Positions 13,483 to 25,575 of a DNA stretch of 64,000 nt are shown in pieces. Made by a program: the position numbers and the translations under genes. How positions within the stretch are numbered: the stretch's first letter is position 1; each line of letters opens with the position of its first letter. The DNA is taken from positions 4,112,001 through 4,176,000 of the forward strand of contig JARCOQ010000012.1 in assembly GCA_029207755.1 (NCBI GenBank). The letters run 5' to 3'. The notes under the pieces were generated by a model. The model made no database searches. It saw nothing but the letters and a program-made list of their open reading frames with translations, and was not told where the DNA came from. The DNA is from Chamaea fasciata. Lineage: Eukaryota > Chordata > Aves > Passeriformes > Sylviidae.

Positions 13483-13697
13483 AATCCTAGAATGGCCTGG
13501 GTTGAAAGGGACCTAAAAGATCATCTTGTTCCAACCTCCCTGCCACAGGCAGGGACACCTTTCATTATCCCAGGTTGTTCCAGGCCCCATCCAACCTGAC
13601 CTTGGACACTTCCAGGGATAGGGCAGCCACAGCTTCTCAGGGCACCCTGTGCCAGTGCCCCATCACTCTCACAGTTAAGCAAATCATTTCCTCCTAA
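13483..13697 (-). mobile_element. CR1 LINE, 3'-end fragment (minus orientation)
   Basis: The sequence begins with the CR1 terminal signature seen from the opposite strand: CCTAGAATGG, then GGGTTGAAAGGGACC, CCAACCTCCCTGCCACAGG, and later CACTTCCAGGGATAGGGC and CCATCACTCTCACAG. This order matches the reverse complement of the CR1 3' untranslated region, so the element reads right to left. CR1 is a non-LTR retrotransposon of birds that is usually heavily 5'-truncated, as here; no reverse-transcriptase segment remains. The open frame 13521-13844 (minus) overlaps this copy and is not a host gene. Confidence 0.92.
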
Positions 13698-16600
13698 GAT
13701 GAAATCAACACCTTTGCAGCATGTACTGAGGATAAAAATTAGATTGCAAAATATCTTAGGTAGCGGATTCTGTTTTAAAGACGACGGGGAAAAAAACAAC
13801 ATTTGAGCAAGACCACACACTGAGAATGGTAGTGGGCAGGGCAACTTCTGCTGGAGCTGTGAATCTTGTTGAAAACCAGGTCAAACATGATCAGAGGATA
13901 ATTGAGGCCATTTGACGGCACAGAATGAAAAAGGGCAGATACCTGGATCAGGTGGGGCCCTGATTGTGTGACACAGGATTAGCAGTTTCAGACTAAGAAT
14001 TTGCTGGGTTCCCACCCTAGGTAGGCACAGAGGTCTGGACCCCTCAAGAGCTCTGGCCTACAGAAGAGCAGACTGACCCAGCAGGCCAACAACAGAGCAG
14101 GTGTTTAATGGCATGTGAAATATGCCACCTGCTCCATTACCCAACTGGTGCTGGCACAGCCAGCCAGAAAGCAAGTCTCAGAAAACACTCTGGTCTGGGT
14201 GAGATGCTTGGTCACTCTGCATGTGTGTGGGCCATGTAGAGGCTCCTGGATTCACAGCAATGTACTGGAAAAAGCTGTAAGAGTGGTTGTGTGGCTTGTT
14301 CTATTCAAAACTTCTTAGGATGAGACATACAGAAAGCCAGTGTGCAGGATAGAGCACCAAAACACAGCAACTTCCCTTGCTGCCACTCCCACACCAGTGT
14401 GCACCATCTCAGAGCTGCTACTTAGCACATATGAATCCAAACCAGAAAACAGGTAGAATTCACAAAGTGTCAATTATTTTTATATAGAAATATATGTCAA
14501 GGGAAAGGCCACTCCTTGTCAAGTGCTGGGAACAGAGATGAATAAACCATCACTAAGCTTTAAACTTGTGGTTCTTTCAGGAACACAGCTAAGAAACTTA
14601 AATGAACTTTGTGACACAGAATAAAACACTCCAGTTAAACAATAGCCAGTCTATAGCAGACAGACACGTAACCACTATGGTTAATGTAAAAAAACACTCA
14701 CTGTCAGATACACATTTTACATAATAACCCTTCTTCAACAAGTTCAAAGCAATTCTCCTCTTTTCTTTAAAAATTCCACTGCAGATGTCAAGATGTGCCA
14801 GCACATAGAAAAGAGGTATTTCATAACACTATAAAAACACGCATTTCTAATTGTTTCTATACTGAACTACACTGAGGGCAGCACTCTTCTACATGGAGTT
14901 CAAGGTATTCCTGGGAGCAGGCTATTTTCTGATGACATCATAAGAACACCATCACTCAGGCAACAACTTGCTACTATGGCAACCACAGCTTTTACAGATG
15001 CTGCATGCCAGAGAGGTTAAAAACACCATTTGGAGGTTTTTTAGTTAAAAGTTTGCCAATATTTGATGCAAGTAGCAACAGAGAGTCCACCACAGATGCA
15101 CAGCATTGTGCAGTTCTCTACCCAGAACTGGAAATCTGAGATCAGTTATACCTTCCAGCCAAGGAACTCCTGGGGTAATTGCACTTTTAGATGTATCCTT
15201 AAATGCCACAGCAAATAGAAAGACACCTGAACACTGACTTGGTGATTTGGGGGCAGCTGGAAGAAAAGGACTGCTGCCTCATGCCTAAAAATTTAGAGAT
15301 TTGAATGTCTGGAGTTTTAATACTCTCAGACTGGAGACCACACAGACTGTGAAGACAGCCTGTTATTATATGAAGACATATCTCTGGGAAAGTGGATTAT
15401 TTATTTTCCCCTCTGACTGCAAAGAAATACAGAATATGAGATAAAAACATCTGGTTTTGTTAGCAATTGCTATCTCTTCTGAAACTACTGTCAGATGAAA
15501 TCAGTCAGTTACAAAATGTTTTAAAACTAAAAGCCACATGTTACTGTTCTGGAATTTTATGCATTTTACTAACTGCAAGCAAATCTCAGAGGTACTAGAA
15601 GGCTGTCAAATTAAAGATATCAACGTGGCCAGTAACCTGCCCTCTGCAGGACATTGTACAATTTCCTAACTTCAGTCACAGGTTTGTTCAGCTGGCTTTG
15701 TCCACAACCAGTACAAGCAGAGGCTTGTAATCAACATTCTCAGTAAATCAGATTGCCTGAATTACAAAAGGTCATAAAACATTCTTAATGGCCAGAAACG
15801 CCTCTTAAGCTTGACGGAATACCAGCAGAGTATTTTTAAATTTTGCAGTAGCAAACCTCAACTCGCTTAGATCCTTTAGTTGTACTCTCTGCCAGGCTGG
15901 AGAGCTGCTTGGAGTGGCCTGGCATGAGAACGAAGAACAGAAGTAAGAGTGGGGTGTACAGATTTTCCCTTGAAGCTTCGTTTCTTGGTAACACCTTAAA
16001 GTGAAGCTTCTTAACAAAAACTGTTGAAATAGGGAAATTAAAATTACAATTTAAAATTAAAATGTTAAAAATGAAAAACCTAAGGTATACAGCCTGTCAG
16101 GAGTTTGCTGCCACATTTGAACTAACTGGACACTAGCGGCAGTCTCAGAGGAATACCTAAAGCCAAATTATAACACTTGTTTGTGGAGTGATCTCAACAA
16201 TGGGATATTGAGATGCAACTGCAAGCTTTGAAACCTGCTCCTGTTCTGAGTCTGTAAGAAAGTCATCTAACACCAGGGCAGTGAAGACAATTTCCAATAC
16301 ATCCACCTACTGTACTCCTGCATTTTTTTCCCCATATTTATCCTATTGGGCATTTTTTAGTGTTCGGGACATTTCCTTTTTAGTGCAGGAAAATATTAAG
16401 GCCATTGCTGGGTTTCATTTCCTCACGTTAACCAGCAATCCTGGCTCCTATTGGCAGCAAGCACCCTCTCCACACAATTCTCCCCCATCATCTGTGAGAA
16501 AAGAGATGTGGAAGAGGCCAATTACCTTTTGGAGAGAAGAAAATTACTTGCTTATAATTGAGTTCTCTGAGCATGGTGTCCGCTATTAGAGCCACACTCA

Positions 16601-17458
16601 TCCTCCCACCTCCCCCTGAGAGATGGGGTTTTATTCCTATTTAAGTTCTAATTATTATAATTAGTCTGAAAAGGATTTGGGAGTTAGGGGCTATGATATG
16701 CCATATAGACCCCTCAAGGCACCTTTTTGTACTAACTCATTATGACCAGTTCTAAACTTTACCATTTAATCTAGTCATTCAGTACCCAAGGTCACAACAG
16801 CTGAGACCCCCTGAGCATCAATCCATAGAGACTCCCACCTTCAGAGAACTACAATTAAAAGGTAAATAATTCCCTTGCTGCCTTCTCTGTGAGGCAATGC
16901 TATAAGTCAGAGAACGGGATCCAACCTCAGCCTAATTACTACTTCAGCAATTCACGCAGTTGCAATGAAAAAGTTGGCGAACGCTTTCGCATTTATCCAA
17001 ACAGAAGCACAAGGCCAACTACAGCTCATTTCAAACTGGACAACACTCTGGCTTACAACAGCCAAGCTGCAAACTTTGTCTGCCTTACCCAAACTCCAAG
17101 AAGTTGTGAAGAGCTATGTTCCAAGAAAGCCGAATTGTTGTCACAACATGCAGGCCGTGCTCTCCACCAGGCTAATGAGAGATGCAATCCTTTTCTTTCT
17201 TTGTGTCACCACAAAACTCCTATGGAATCAATACAGTCCTAGTTTGAAACTATTTGATTCAGTTTCGGCTTAAAACAATTTGAAACACTCAAAGCTGAAT
17301 TGAAGCTTGAGTGAGTACAAATTCTTAAAAATACCAATGCCTGAGCTGACAGAATCCAAGAGACTCAACAGATGCTGGTGTTTTCCTGAATGACAGCAGC
17401 CTACATGCCTAAAAACTGGAAAGCAAAACAGTTTGTTACAGGACCGGCAGCTGGAGTC
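13698..17458. other. Unassigned non-coding DNA
   Basis: A+T-rich, with no repeat family recognised. The longest open frame is 117 codons (16889-17242, plus), overlapped by a 102-codon frame, with no known domain. A short TAATTATTATAATTA palindromic core lies near 16650. No RNA gene was seen. Confidence 0.6.
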
Positions 17459-17660
17459 AGAGATCACGGAATGGCTTGGGCTGGAAGGGATCTTCAGCAT
17501 AATCTCATCCCAACCCCCTGCCATGGGTATTTTCTGCTAGGCCACATTGCTTCAAGCCCTGTCCAACAGGGCCTTGAACACTCCCAGGAATGGGGCAGCC
17601 CCGGTGCATAGTGTCAGTGTGTAGAGAAGGACAGAGTTAAAAACAATTCCCTTGCAGATT
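17459..17660 (-). mobile_element. CR1 LINE, 3'-end fragment (minus orientation, degraded)
   Basis: CACGGAATGGCTTGGGCTGG, then CCAACCCCCTGCCATGGG and CCTTGAACACTCCCAGGAAT follow the order of the reverse-complemented CR1 3' untranslated region. The middle is disrupted (the usual GGGACACC part is replaced) and the right end fades near 17660, so this copy looks more decayed than the one at 13483. It is 5'-truncated and non-coding. Confidence 0.85.
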
Positions 17661-20423
17661 TTTTTGAAAGATAAATGAATTACACCTGCAAATCAGAAAA
17701 ATGCATCCACAATTTTACCAACAAAATACACTGTACAACAATGTAATACTTGACAATTTTGCATGCTCTTAACCACAAGTTCAAACCGCAATGGCTGTAC
17801 TGAATTCATAGTGAAACAGTGTCTCTCTGAACCTGAATTTGGAAAGTGCAAGTAATAATGTACACCAATTTCTAGGTAAATAAATACAAGTTAAGTACGT
17901 GAAAAAAAAATATATTGATAAATGAATTATCTTCTCAATACATTCTTAATGAGAAAATAACACCTTGATACTTTGTTATAAGTCGATTAGAATGTAGCAT
18001 GTGAAGTGTCCACAGTGGTTTGGCCGTACACACTAACATCACACTTGAAGACTGCACAACTCTGAATCTTTGATTGCAAGCAAGTGCATCCCGGGGGAGG
18101 GGTTGTTGTATTTATTCTCATTTTCTGCAAGAGCTATGACTGCCATTTCTTCATCCTGAAAGCAAGCTGAATTTCTACCCTGGGATCACAGGTGCAGCAA
18201 CTTCAGCACTGTTCCCAGCCATGCAATGTCCTCCTAAGCAGGCACACAATTAAGCACGATAGGTAACCTTTGCTCTAAAGCAGGGTCCACAAAATGAATT
18301 CTCTTCCTCCCAGACAACATTAGTATCACACTAGGGACCAATACGCAGAAGTTTGCACTGTTGCTGCCTGAGCTCTGTGTTTGCAGGTGACAAATAGACT
18401 TCAATTTCTAATGTTGCTGGGTCAGGAATAGCCTTCTAATTTTCCTAAATTAAATTATAGGCTAGTGTCGTTTTTGTAGCCAGGGACATTAACTACAGAA
18501 GCAATATTTCAGCTGCTCCTGTTTCTTCTTCTAAGAAAATTAAGTGGGGGACAACGTTGAGGGGCAGAAGTGGGGGAATAGGTCAGTTATTGATACCCTA
18601 ATCTGGACATGGTCTTGTAGCTGTTCAAATGGCTGAAGCCTCATATAAGAATTGTGGCAAGACTAAAGATTAGTTCCAACCATCATACTATTTACAGTTC
18701 CTGAAAATCATTTTCTGCTAGTGACCATTCAGCTTTAACTACATTGTTAGAGGCACACATATCTCTGGGTGCATCATTTTGGGGACTAAAACCACTTGTT
18801 TCCTCTAATTAACTGAGCAGGTTGTATGTCATGTGCTGCTCAGAGCTTTCCAGCACCGTAGACAGAAGTTAATTTCCCCTCCTAAAAGATGAGGAACAAA
18901 ATAATATATTTTGTATTTATCAGTGGCAGCAGCAAAACTCCACACAAGGGTGCAGGAGCCTGGGAGGCCATGCAGCAGCAAAACTCCAGAGGGGGTTGTA
19001 AGCTCTCTCATACCTTCAAGCTGCTTCCTTTTTACTTTTAAGGACACTGACCATGAGAAATTCAAAGCCCAGTAATGAGAGTTAAAAGGTGTCCAGGCAG
19101 GAACCAAGGTGCCCTGTGCCTGGGATGTGAGGCCATGATCTCCAACCCCTCCAAGAGTTTCCTTTTTCTCTTACACCACCAGTGTGCCCAGAGAGATGCC
19201 TGCTCCTCCTGCCCAACTCTGAACAAATCCCTCCACACTTCCACCCTCTTCCCTCCTCAAGAAAGGCACAAATCCCTTTAGCCCCTCTTCCCCTTCTCAT
19301 CTCATCTCTGTGAGATGTAGAACCCACTCTTCTCCCAAGACACACAGGCTTGTGCTGACAGCCATCTCTGTCCCACCCTGCTTGCTTCCATCTTTCTATT
19401 CCCCTTAAACTGCACCAAACCCATGGGCTTGGGGAGGATCTTGGGCTCACTTTCCTCCACCCAGCCCAGCTCTGGTGGCAAGCCAGGCTGGACAGAGGCT
19501 CCTGAGTCACAGCTTTCCCTGAGGGCTGGAGGGAGCACCCTGCCCAGGCCTGCCTTCTGGGGCCACACACTGCCCTTCACATCAATGACTGCCTGAAAGC
19601 AAAGGGCTGTTTCCCTCCAGGAGAAGTTGCATCTGAAATGCCCAACACATGCAGCTCAAGGAAACTACAACTACAAATTAAAGGGGAAAATTAAAGTGCC
19701 ATGGCTGTGATTTGTATTCTGTCAGGAAACTGTCAATGATATGAAAAGCTGCATTTTGGTTTTTTTCCCCTTGCATGGCTTTTACAGAACATTTTACTTT
19801 AAACCAGAAAACAAACATGGAGAAAAATCTTCATACTGATGCTTGTCTATAGTGTGTTTTCCCATCTGTCATCCCCTCTTGTACTTAAAGGTCACCTCAA
19901 CCAAAACTTCACAGATTCACTCCCAGGTGTTCTTGTGAAGTGTTAAGAGGAATCTATACCATGTAAGATCGTAAAAATACTGCCTCCTTCTAGCAGTGTG
20001 GGTTAAGTTCTCATTTAATAACAAATATATTATTTAATCTCTCCAGTCTGATATCTAGCGTATCCTATCATCATTAAAAGCCACAAGTCTCTCCCATAAA
20101 GCTGCTCTCAGTGCATCGTATCCCACAACAATAGTTTTTTGATCTTCCAATAGCTCTGTGAAAAGTCCATTGCTATAGATATCTCCATCCCAGAGGAAGC
20201 ACTTTCCTTTGAGCTACTCTGTTTCATCAAGCTATTAGATGACCTGAAGTCCCTGGGAGCACCAGATTAGTGAATCCACACTTTTGTGCGAGTGTTTTAT
20301 TTCTGACATTCCACCTTCCGAGAGATGCTTGTAGGTGAATAATTCTTCTACTCTGTCAAAAGATGTATTGGTTTAATTGAATGCATTTCTGCAAACAGAT
20401 TCACATTTGACACCCCACCTGCA
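17661..20423. other. Unassigned non-coding DNA with a C/T-rich section
   Basis: The part from about 19080 to 19580 is richer in G+C and, from 19196 to 19310, strongly pyrimidine-rich on the plus strand. It is poor in CpG, so it is not an island. Minus-strand frames of 162 codons (19082-19570) and 92 codons overlap there. They are low in complexity and match no family I know. The rest is ordinary A+T-rich sequence. Confidence 0.55.
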
Positions 20424-20785
20424 GGGCTGCATCCAGCTCTGGGAGTCCAGTATAAGAAGGACGTGGACCTGTTGGAGCAGGTCCAGAGGAGACCCATGAG
20501 GAAGACCACAGGGCTGGAGCACCTCTCCCATGGAGACAGGCTGAGACAGCCGGGCTTGTTCAGCCTGCAGAAGGCTTCAGGGAGACTTTGCAGCGCCTTC
20601 CAGTGCTGAATGAGGCCTACAGGAAAGATGCAGAGAGACTTTTTACACGAGCATGTAATCACAGGACAAGGGAGAATGGCTCTAAACTGAAAATGGGCAG
20701 GTTTAGGCTAGATAGAAAGAAATTCTTCGCTTATGAGAGCAATGAGGTACTGGAAGCCCAAAAAAGCTGCGGCTGCTTAAAGAAA
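20424..20785 (+). mobile_element. CR1 LINE, 3' fragment (plus orientation)
   Basis: GGCTGCATCCAGCTCTGGGA, TATAAGAAGGACGTGGACC, GTTGGAGCAGGTCCAGAGG, GGGCTGGAGCACCTCTCCCA and GAAAGAAATTCTTCGC appear in the sense order of the CR1 end, running from the last part of the reverse-transcriptase reading frame into the 3' untranslated region. It is the longest CR1 fragment in the window and is truncated at both ends. The open frame at 20588-20869 lies largely within this element and should not be taken as a gene. Confidence 0.93.
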
Positions 20786-23700
20786 AGCAGCACTGACTGG
20801 ATGTGGAAGAAACTCCAGCTTCTGCCTTCAGAAGACAGGAATATTCTACTAGACATCTTCCACACCTAAAATTCAGCCAAGTTTTCTTCTCTAGTCAATG
20901 GGGGCTCAGCTCTGACACAAAAATTACCTGTGTTATGCCTTTCGTCTTGATCATATTCGTAACAAGTCTCCAAAGGCTGCCATTTGTAGCCCACTCTGAA
21001 CGCACAGAGATTAAATATAAATCACCCTGAACATCTGAAAACTTCTCATTTGTACAACTTTTAAGACCTCCCTGAAATCAGGACTCTAAAACGAAGATGT
21101 CGCTTTAATCATGGCCAGCAGCCACATGCTATTTTCTAAACACCAAACCACAGGCAGGAAAGAAAATCTGTTATGTACCCCATGGTAGTGAAAATTCTTC
21201 TATCAAAATGCTGGTTTATGGTGATTCAGCTGCAGATAAGGAGATAATACATTTATCTGTCTGTTTAAAGAGTGAAAAATTTATTTCCAGAAAGGACTCA
21301 AAGTATAAAAAGCATTTGCAAAATAAATTTATTTTGAAAAAAGTTTTATAATCTAGTATGCACACTGAAGGCTTTTATAGCTCCTCAAGTTTTCAGTGTG
21401 GAGAACACACACTGGGAACCTTTATGAGACAACACAAACAGAAATGTAGCTGATTAAATCATTCCCCTGTTTAAAATGCTTTTCTACAGTAAACAGTTTT
21501 ACAATTGCCCTCAATTTAATTAAGCTTAATTTAATGGTTAAGCTACTGCCCCAGTTGGAGCTAGCTGGCCTTGCCCTGATACCGTGGCAATGCACAGTTA
21601 ATACTCTCTGTCTGCTTGCCAGGACATGGCTCTGGGGCACACACAGTAACAGCCAGTGTATTTCTTCTGAATTCTGTAACTATCCAACACCCTCTCCTGA
21701 ACCACCCATAATTAGACTTTTTAATACAGGACTGCTAATGCTAAATTTGAGATAACAGTGTTACCATTAGGTAGAACCACCACAGTTCTGTTGGCAGTCA
21801 CCAGCGCGAGGACCTGTTTGCCCCAGCAGTCCCACTGCCTTTGAAATTAGCACCCTTCTCTTCTCACCTCTATGAAATCTGGCTGGCAGGAGTTGGAAGA
21901 GTGTTATCAGCTATTTGTTTTGCTTTTGGTTGGAAATACCTACTAAGGGTTATATCTTGTACTTATGTTTATCTCAGCTGATACCAGCAAGGTTCTAAGT
22001 GCTGTCATATTTAAAGTATTTTTAAAGTCACCTAAACTTTACATACATTATGACCATTCAAACCATTCCAGTTTGATGACGCTGAATACCTCAAATGATG
22101 AATAACAGCAGCAAATGGCAACTGAAGACCACAATTTCATCCCTCTCTCCCCATGCTTCATACACATCAAATTCCTTCTCCACATAACAGACCTGCCTCA
22201 GGACCCCTCGATCCCTGACACCGAGAGAGGATTTTTAGTTACATAGGACCTGCCTATGTTAGACACTAAGAACACATTTCCAATTAATATAAAGATACAT
22301 CAATATTAGACTAAAATCATTAGGGATGTGCTGGAAATAACTGTAAGAACCCCTAGTGCTATAAACACTCAAACTGCGGAATTAACCTTAAACTTATAAA
22401 TAAACAGCCTTTACCAGCATGGAAATTAATAATTAAATATTCACAGAGAATATTAACTAAGTCCAATAGTGTGGCTTAAAATTTTGGAGCCATTAGTGTT
22501 GAAACAGAGTTGGTGGCTGTTTAGAAAAATGGTTTCTGTTAAAAACAAAAACAAACAAACCCAAAGAAACAAACAAAAAGCTCCCCAAAAAACCCCACCA
22601 CCCAAAACTTTTTCATCCTCACTCCTTTTTCAGACCCAGTCAGAAGGAGATGGCAGACAGCACAGAGTTTGGAGGAAAGAATTTTTACATAAAATTATCT
22701 GAGAAAAGAATTATATTAATTAAATCTCTGCAGAAGATGAAATCTTCAGTTATTGGGGCCAGTCCCAAGTTATGTCCTTTGTTCCCTGTACAGCTTATAA
22801 ATATTATCATTTTACACAAAACAGACTACAGGATTCTGTCCTTAGAGCTAAGATCAAGACTGTGAGGAGAGAAAACCATTTGACTTGGGAAACAAAATGT
22901 TTTGAAAAATGTGCACTTAACTAATTTTAAATCTGTAATCTGAATTAAGTCTCTAGTTTTAAAGGGCATGTTCTGGAATTATGAAAACACAGTATTATTC
23001 ACAACTAAAAGAGAGGTTGGTCAACCTTAATTTACATGTAAAACTCAATACATTCCTAATTATGAGACTATGACCAGTTCTTAAATAATATGTTTTCTCC
23101 CACCCCCAATTCAAGTACAGCCTTGTAGCATTTGTTACTTCTGAGAAATTAATGCAAACTCGTTTCTGTTTGTACTTGACAGCAACTAAAAGGGTGGCTT
23201 GCATTCTGACCCTGCCAGTAATGAGCAGGATTTAAAACACAGGAATAAGGAAAAAAAATCAATTTCATCACAACTGTCCTTTAGGTAAAACTACAGGAGA
23301 GGTCTGTATTTTGACCAAGTAATTAATAACACTGTTTGTTAATGGGTGAATTTAATCCCAGATTTTGTTCTATTTTGTTCTTATTTGATATTTCAGTTCC
23401 TCGGAATAACTATCCCAAATATTTAATTTGTAATTGTAGGAACTGCTGGGAACTGGTTAGCCTTTTTAAAAAGGTCTGTGTGTTCCTCTGACTTGTGTTG
23501 GCAGTGGAAAGTAATGCAAGGTGCCCCCTTCGTGAATCAAGAGGTCAAACCACCACACCTGGTCCCAGAGAAGTTCCAGTGAAACTCCTTGAAGGACCGT
23601 GTGCCCAGCTTGGTCAGCTTGCTGCACCAAAGGAGCAGGTTCAGACAGGGGAGATCATCCCACTCATGCCATTTTTATGAGTATTGATTGACCAGATTGA

Positions 23701-25039
23701 GAGACTCAGTCCAATTACACTGACTCTGAAGAGCATCCTCCCTCTGCTTTATTGACACAGTTGTGTAAATCTAAATTATAGTTTTAGAAATTATTCTTGA
23801 ACAGTAAAATTCTGTCTTTCATTTTAATATAATTAAGAGATAATGTCAATGGAACAGAACCTTGCCAGGAGATAATGAGCTCATGCTGACAGACAAATAT
23901 TGAGGTGAAAAAAGCATTTAGTGAAAGCATATTTTTTTAATCCAGTAATTGAAATTCCTGCTATACCAACTGATCAGTGTCTAGGTACAACAAACCAACA
24001 GACTGGTGAGGTGAGAGAGATGGCACCATAAATGTCAATCCACATTCTCATTGTCTTTGGAGATTGTAGCAGCCAGGAATAATGGTTTCCTCCACCCTGA
24101 TGCAACATTGCTCCTTTGCACTTGGAGGCATTTTTTAGGACATCTGGCAAATATCACTGAAAGATCTCCTAGCTCAGTGCTCACCATCATTCCTCTTACA
24201 GGGTCAGTTCTTCTGCAGCATGGGATCCACAGTACTGTCTGTTCAATATCAGCAGGATATTTTTTAATATCCTGGTGGAAGAAAGACTCCAAAACCTACC
24301 AGTACCATGGAAAATCAAGTTTTTACATTGAATATTCAGCTTCTGTCAAAAAGGACCAAGCAGATTATAGAAAGCAATGATTCATTCCTCTATCTTCAGC
24401 GTTTTGTGCATAGCTTGCACTGGCAATATATGCTCCTCAATTTATCAAACCTGTGGTCAAAGCAGTGGTTTGGCAGGTGAATTCTTAGGTACCATATCCA
24501 GGTATTTTTGCTAAAATTGGTCTTGGTTTTGAGAAAAGTGATGTATATTAGTCACCACACAGGTCATCTTTCAGTATCTGTGTACATAGGGGATCCTACA
24601 TATTGTCAACATATAGGCAGGCACAAGATGCCCTAAAACACTGATGAATAAGGTCAACTAAAAAAAAAAAATTAAAAATTGAAACAGAATTGTGTATAAA
24701 GCAAATTGACACCAGTAAGAAAAAAATGCTTAAAGCATAAAGCATGAAATGTACAATAAAAGTAGAACTAAACAGCACTGGCACTTCGCTGTCTAAGATA
24801 CCCACAAAGGCAGAAGAAAAAAATTATCATTTGGCAGCAGCACACAAAACGGGAGCATACAATACTATGAGCAAGGGCACAAACTAGAATTGGTCTTGGA
24901 TGAGTTACAGGCAAAGTGAATATTTAGTAGGCATTAATAGCATTTCCCTGCTTAGCAATACACTACAGCTGGCTCAGGTGCTTGGAGTTTGGGAAAAGTG
25001 TTTAAAATATTAGAAGAAATACAGTGAGGCAATAGAGGA
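20786..25039. other. Unassigned non-coding DNA
   Basis: No gene is recognised. A/C-rich simple sequence sits at 22541-22610. Open frames reach 109 codons (24051-24380, plus) without recognisable domains. A TTAATTAAGCTTAATTTAA-like palindromic stretch lies near 21515-21535. Confidence 0.6.
22541..22610 (+). repeat. A/C-rich low-complexity tract
   Basis: AAAAACAAAAACAAACAAAC-type units are followed by AAACCCCACC-type sequence. Only occasional G or T interrupts the A and C on the plus strand. Confidence 0.8.
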
Positions 25040-25325
25040 ATTAGAGGGTAAGATTTGTGAGGAGAGACTTTGGGAGCTAAACTTACATAGTCTCAAAGAG
25101 AGAAGACTCAGGGGGCCTCAATCACAGTCTATAAATACCTTCAAGGTAATAATATAAATGAAGGAAGGGAATTCTCCGGTCTCAGAAGATAGCAGGACAA
25201 GGAGCAATGGCCTGGAGCTAAGGAAGCAGGAGCGAGGGGTAAGTTCCAGGGAACAGTTCTTCACTCTGGCCTCCGCTGTGCCGGATGAATCCACTGCAGG
25301 GAGGAGGAATTGCTCTCCTTCCCCC
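25040..25325 (+). mobile_element. CR1-family LINE, older diverged fragment (plus orientation)
   Basis: GAGGAGAGACTTTGGGAGCT, CTATAAATACCTTCAAGG, AGGACAAGGAGCAATGGCC, AACAGTTCTTCACTCTGGCC and CTGCAGGGAGGAGGAATTGC follow the sense order of the CR1 3' region. They resemble the older CR1 subfamilies more than the copy at 20424. Spacing is kept but many positions differ, which suggests an old insertion. Overlapping open frames at 25158-25656 run through it and into the CpG-rich flank and are not convincing genes. Confidence 0.8.
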
Positions 25326-25575
25326 GGCTCGCGGGCACATTGCCCACACACATACACACCACGCATCCGAGACTGCTCCAATCAGCCAGAGCCCTCCAGC
25401 CTGTGCAGCTCCAAGCTGTGCATCAGCACGGACACAGACACACGTGCTGAGGGCTCCCACCGTCTGTGTGGACCCACAGGTCTCCTCACAAACACCGAGT
25501 GGTTCCAGAGTGGAGGCTTCCATTAACCCAGCACCACTTCCCGTGAGCAGAGGAGGGACGCTGTGTTTCTCCACA
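25326..25575. promoter_or_regulatory. CpG-rich patch with CCAAT box (possible promoter)
   Basis: Directly after the CR1 fragment, CpG dinucleotides become frequent, for example in CCCCCGGCTCGCGGGCAC, ACGCATCCGAG, CACGGACAC and CACGTG, against a background where CpG is rare. A CTCCAATCAGCC motif near 25377 is a good NF-Y (CCAAT) site. Three overlapping reading frames stay open across the patch, as expected for G+C-rich DNA. No TATA box, start codon with strong context or clear donor was identified. It could be a small unmethylated regulatory element or merely a young G+C-rich segment. Confidence 0.25.

Noticed and set aside
13521..13844. 107-codon minus-strand open frame
   Set aside because: It overlaps the CR1 3' fragment and continues into unrelated sequence, with no recognised domain.
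20588..20869. 93-codon plus-strand open frame
   Set aside because: It lies largely inside the CR1 fragment at 20424-20785; the peptide is translated CR1 end sequence.
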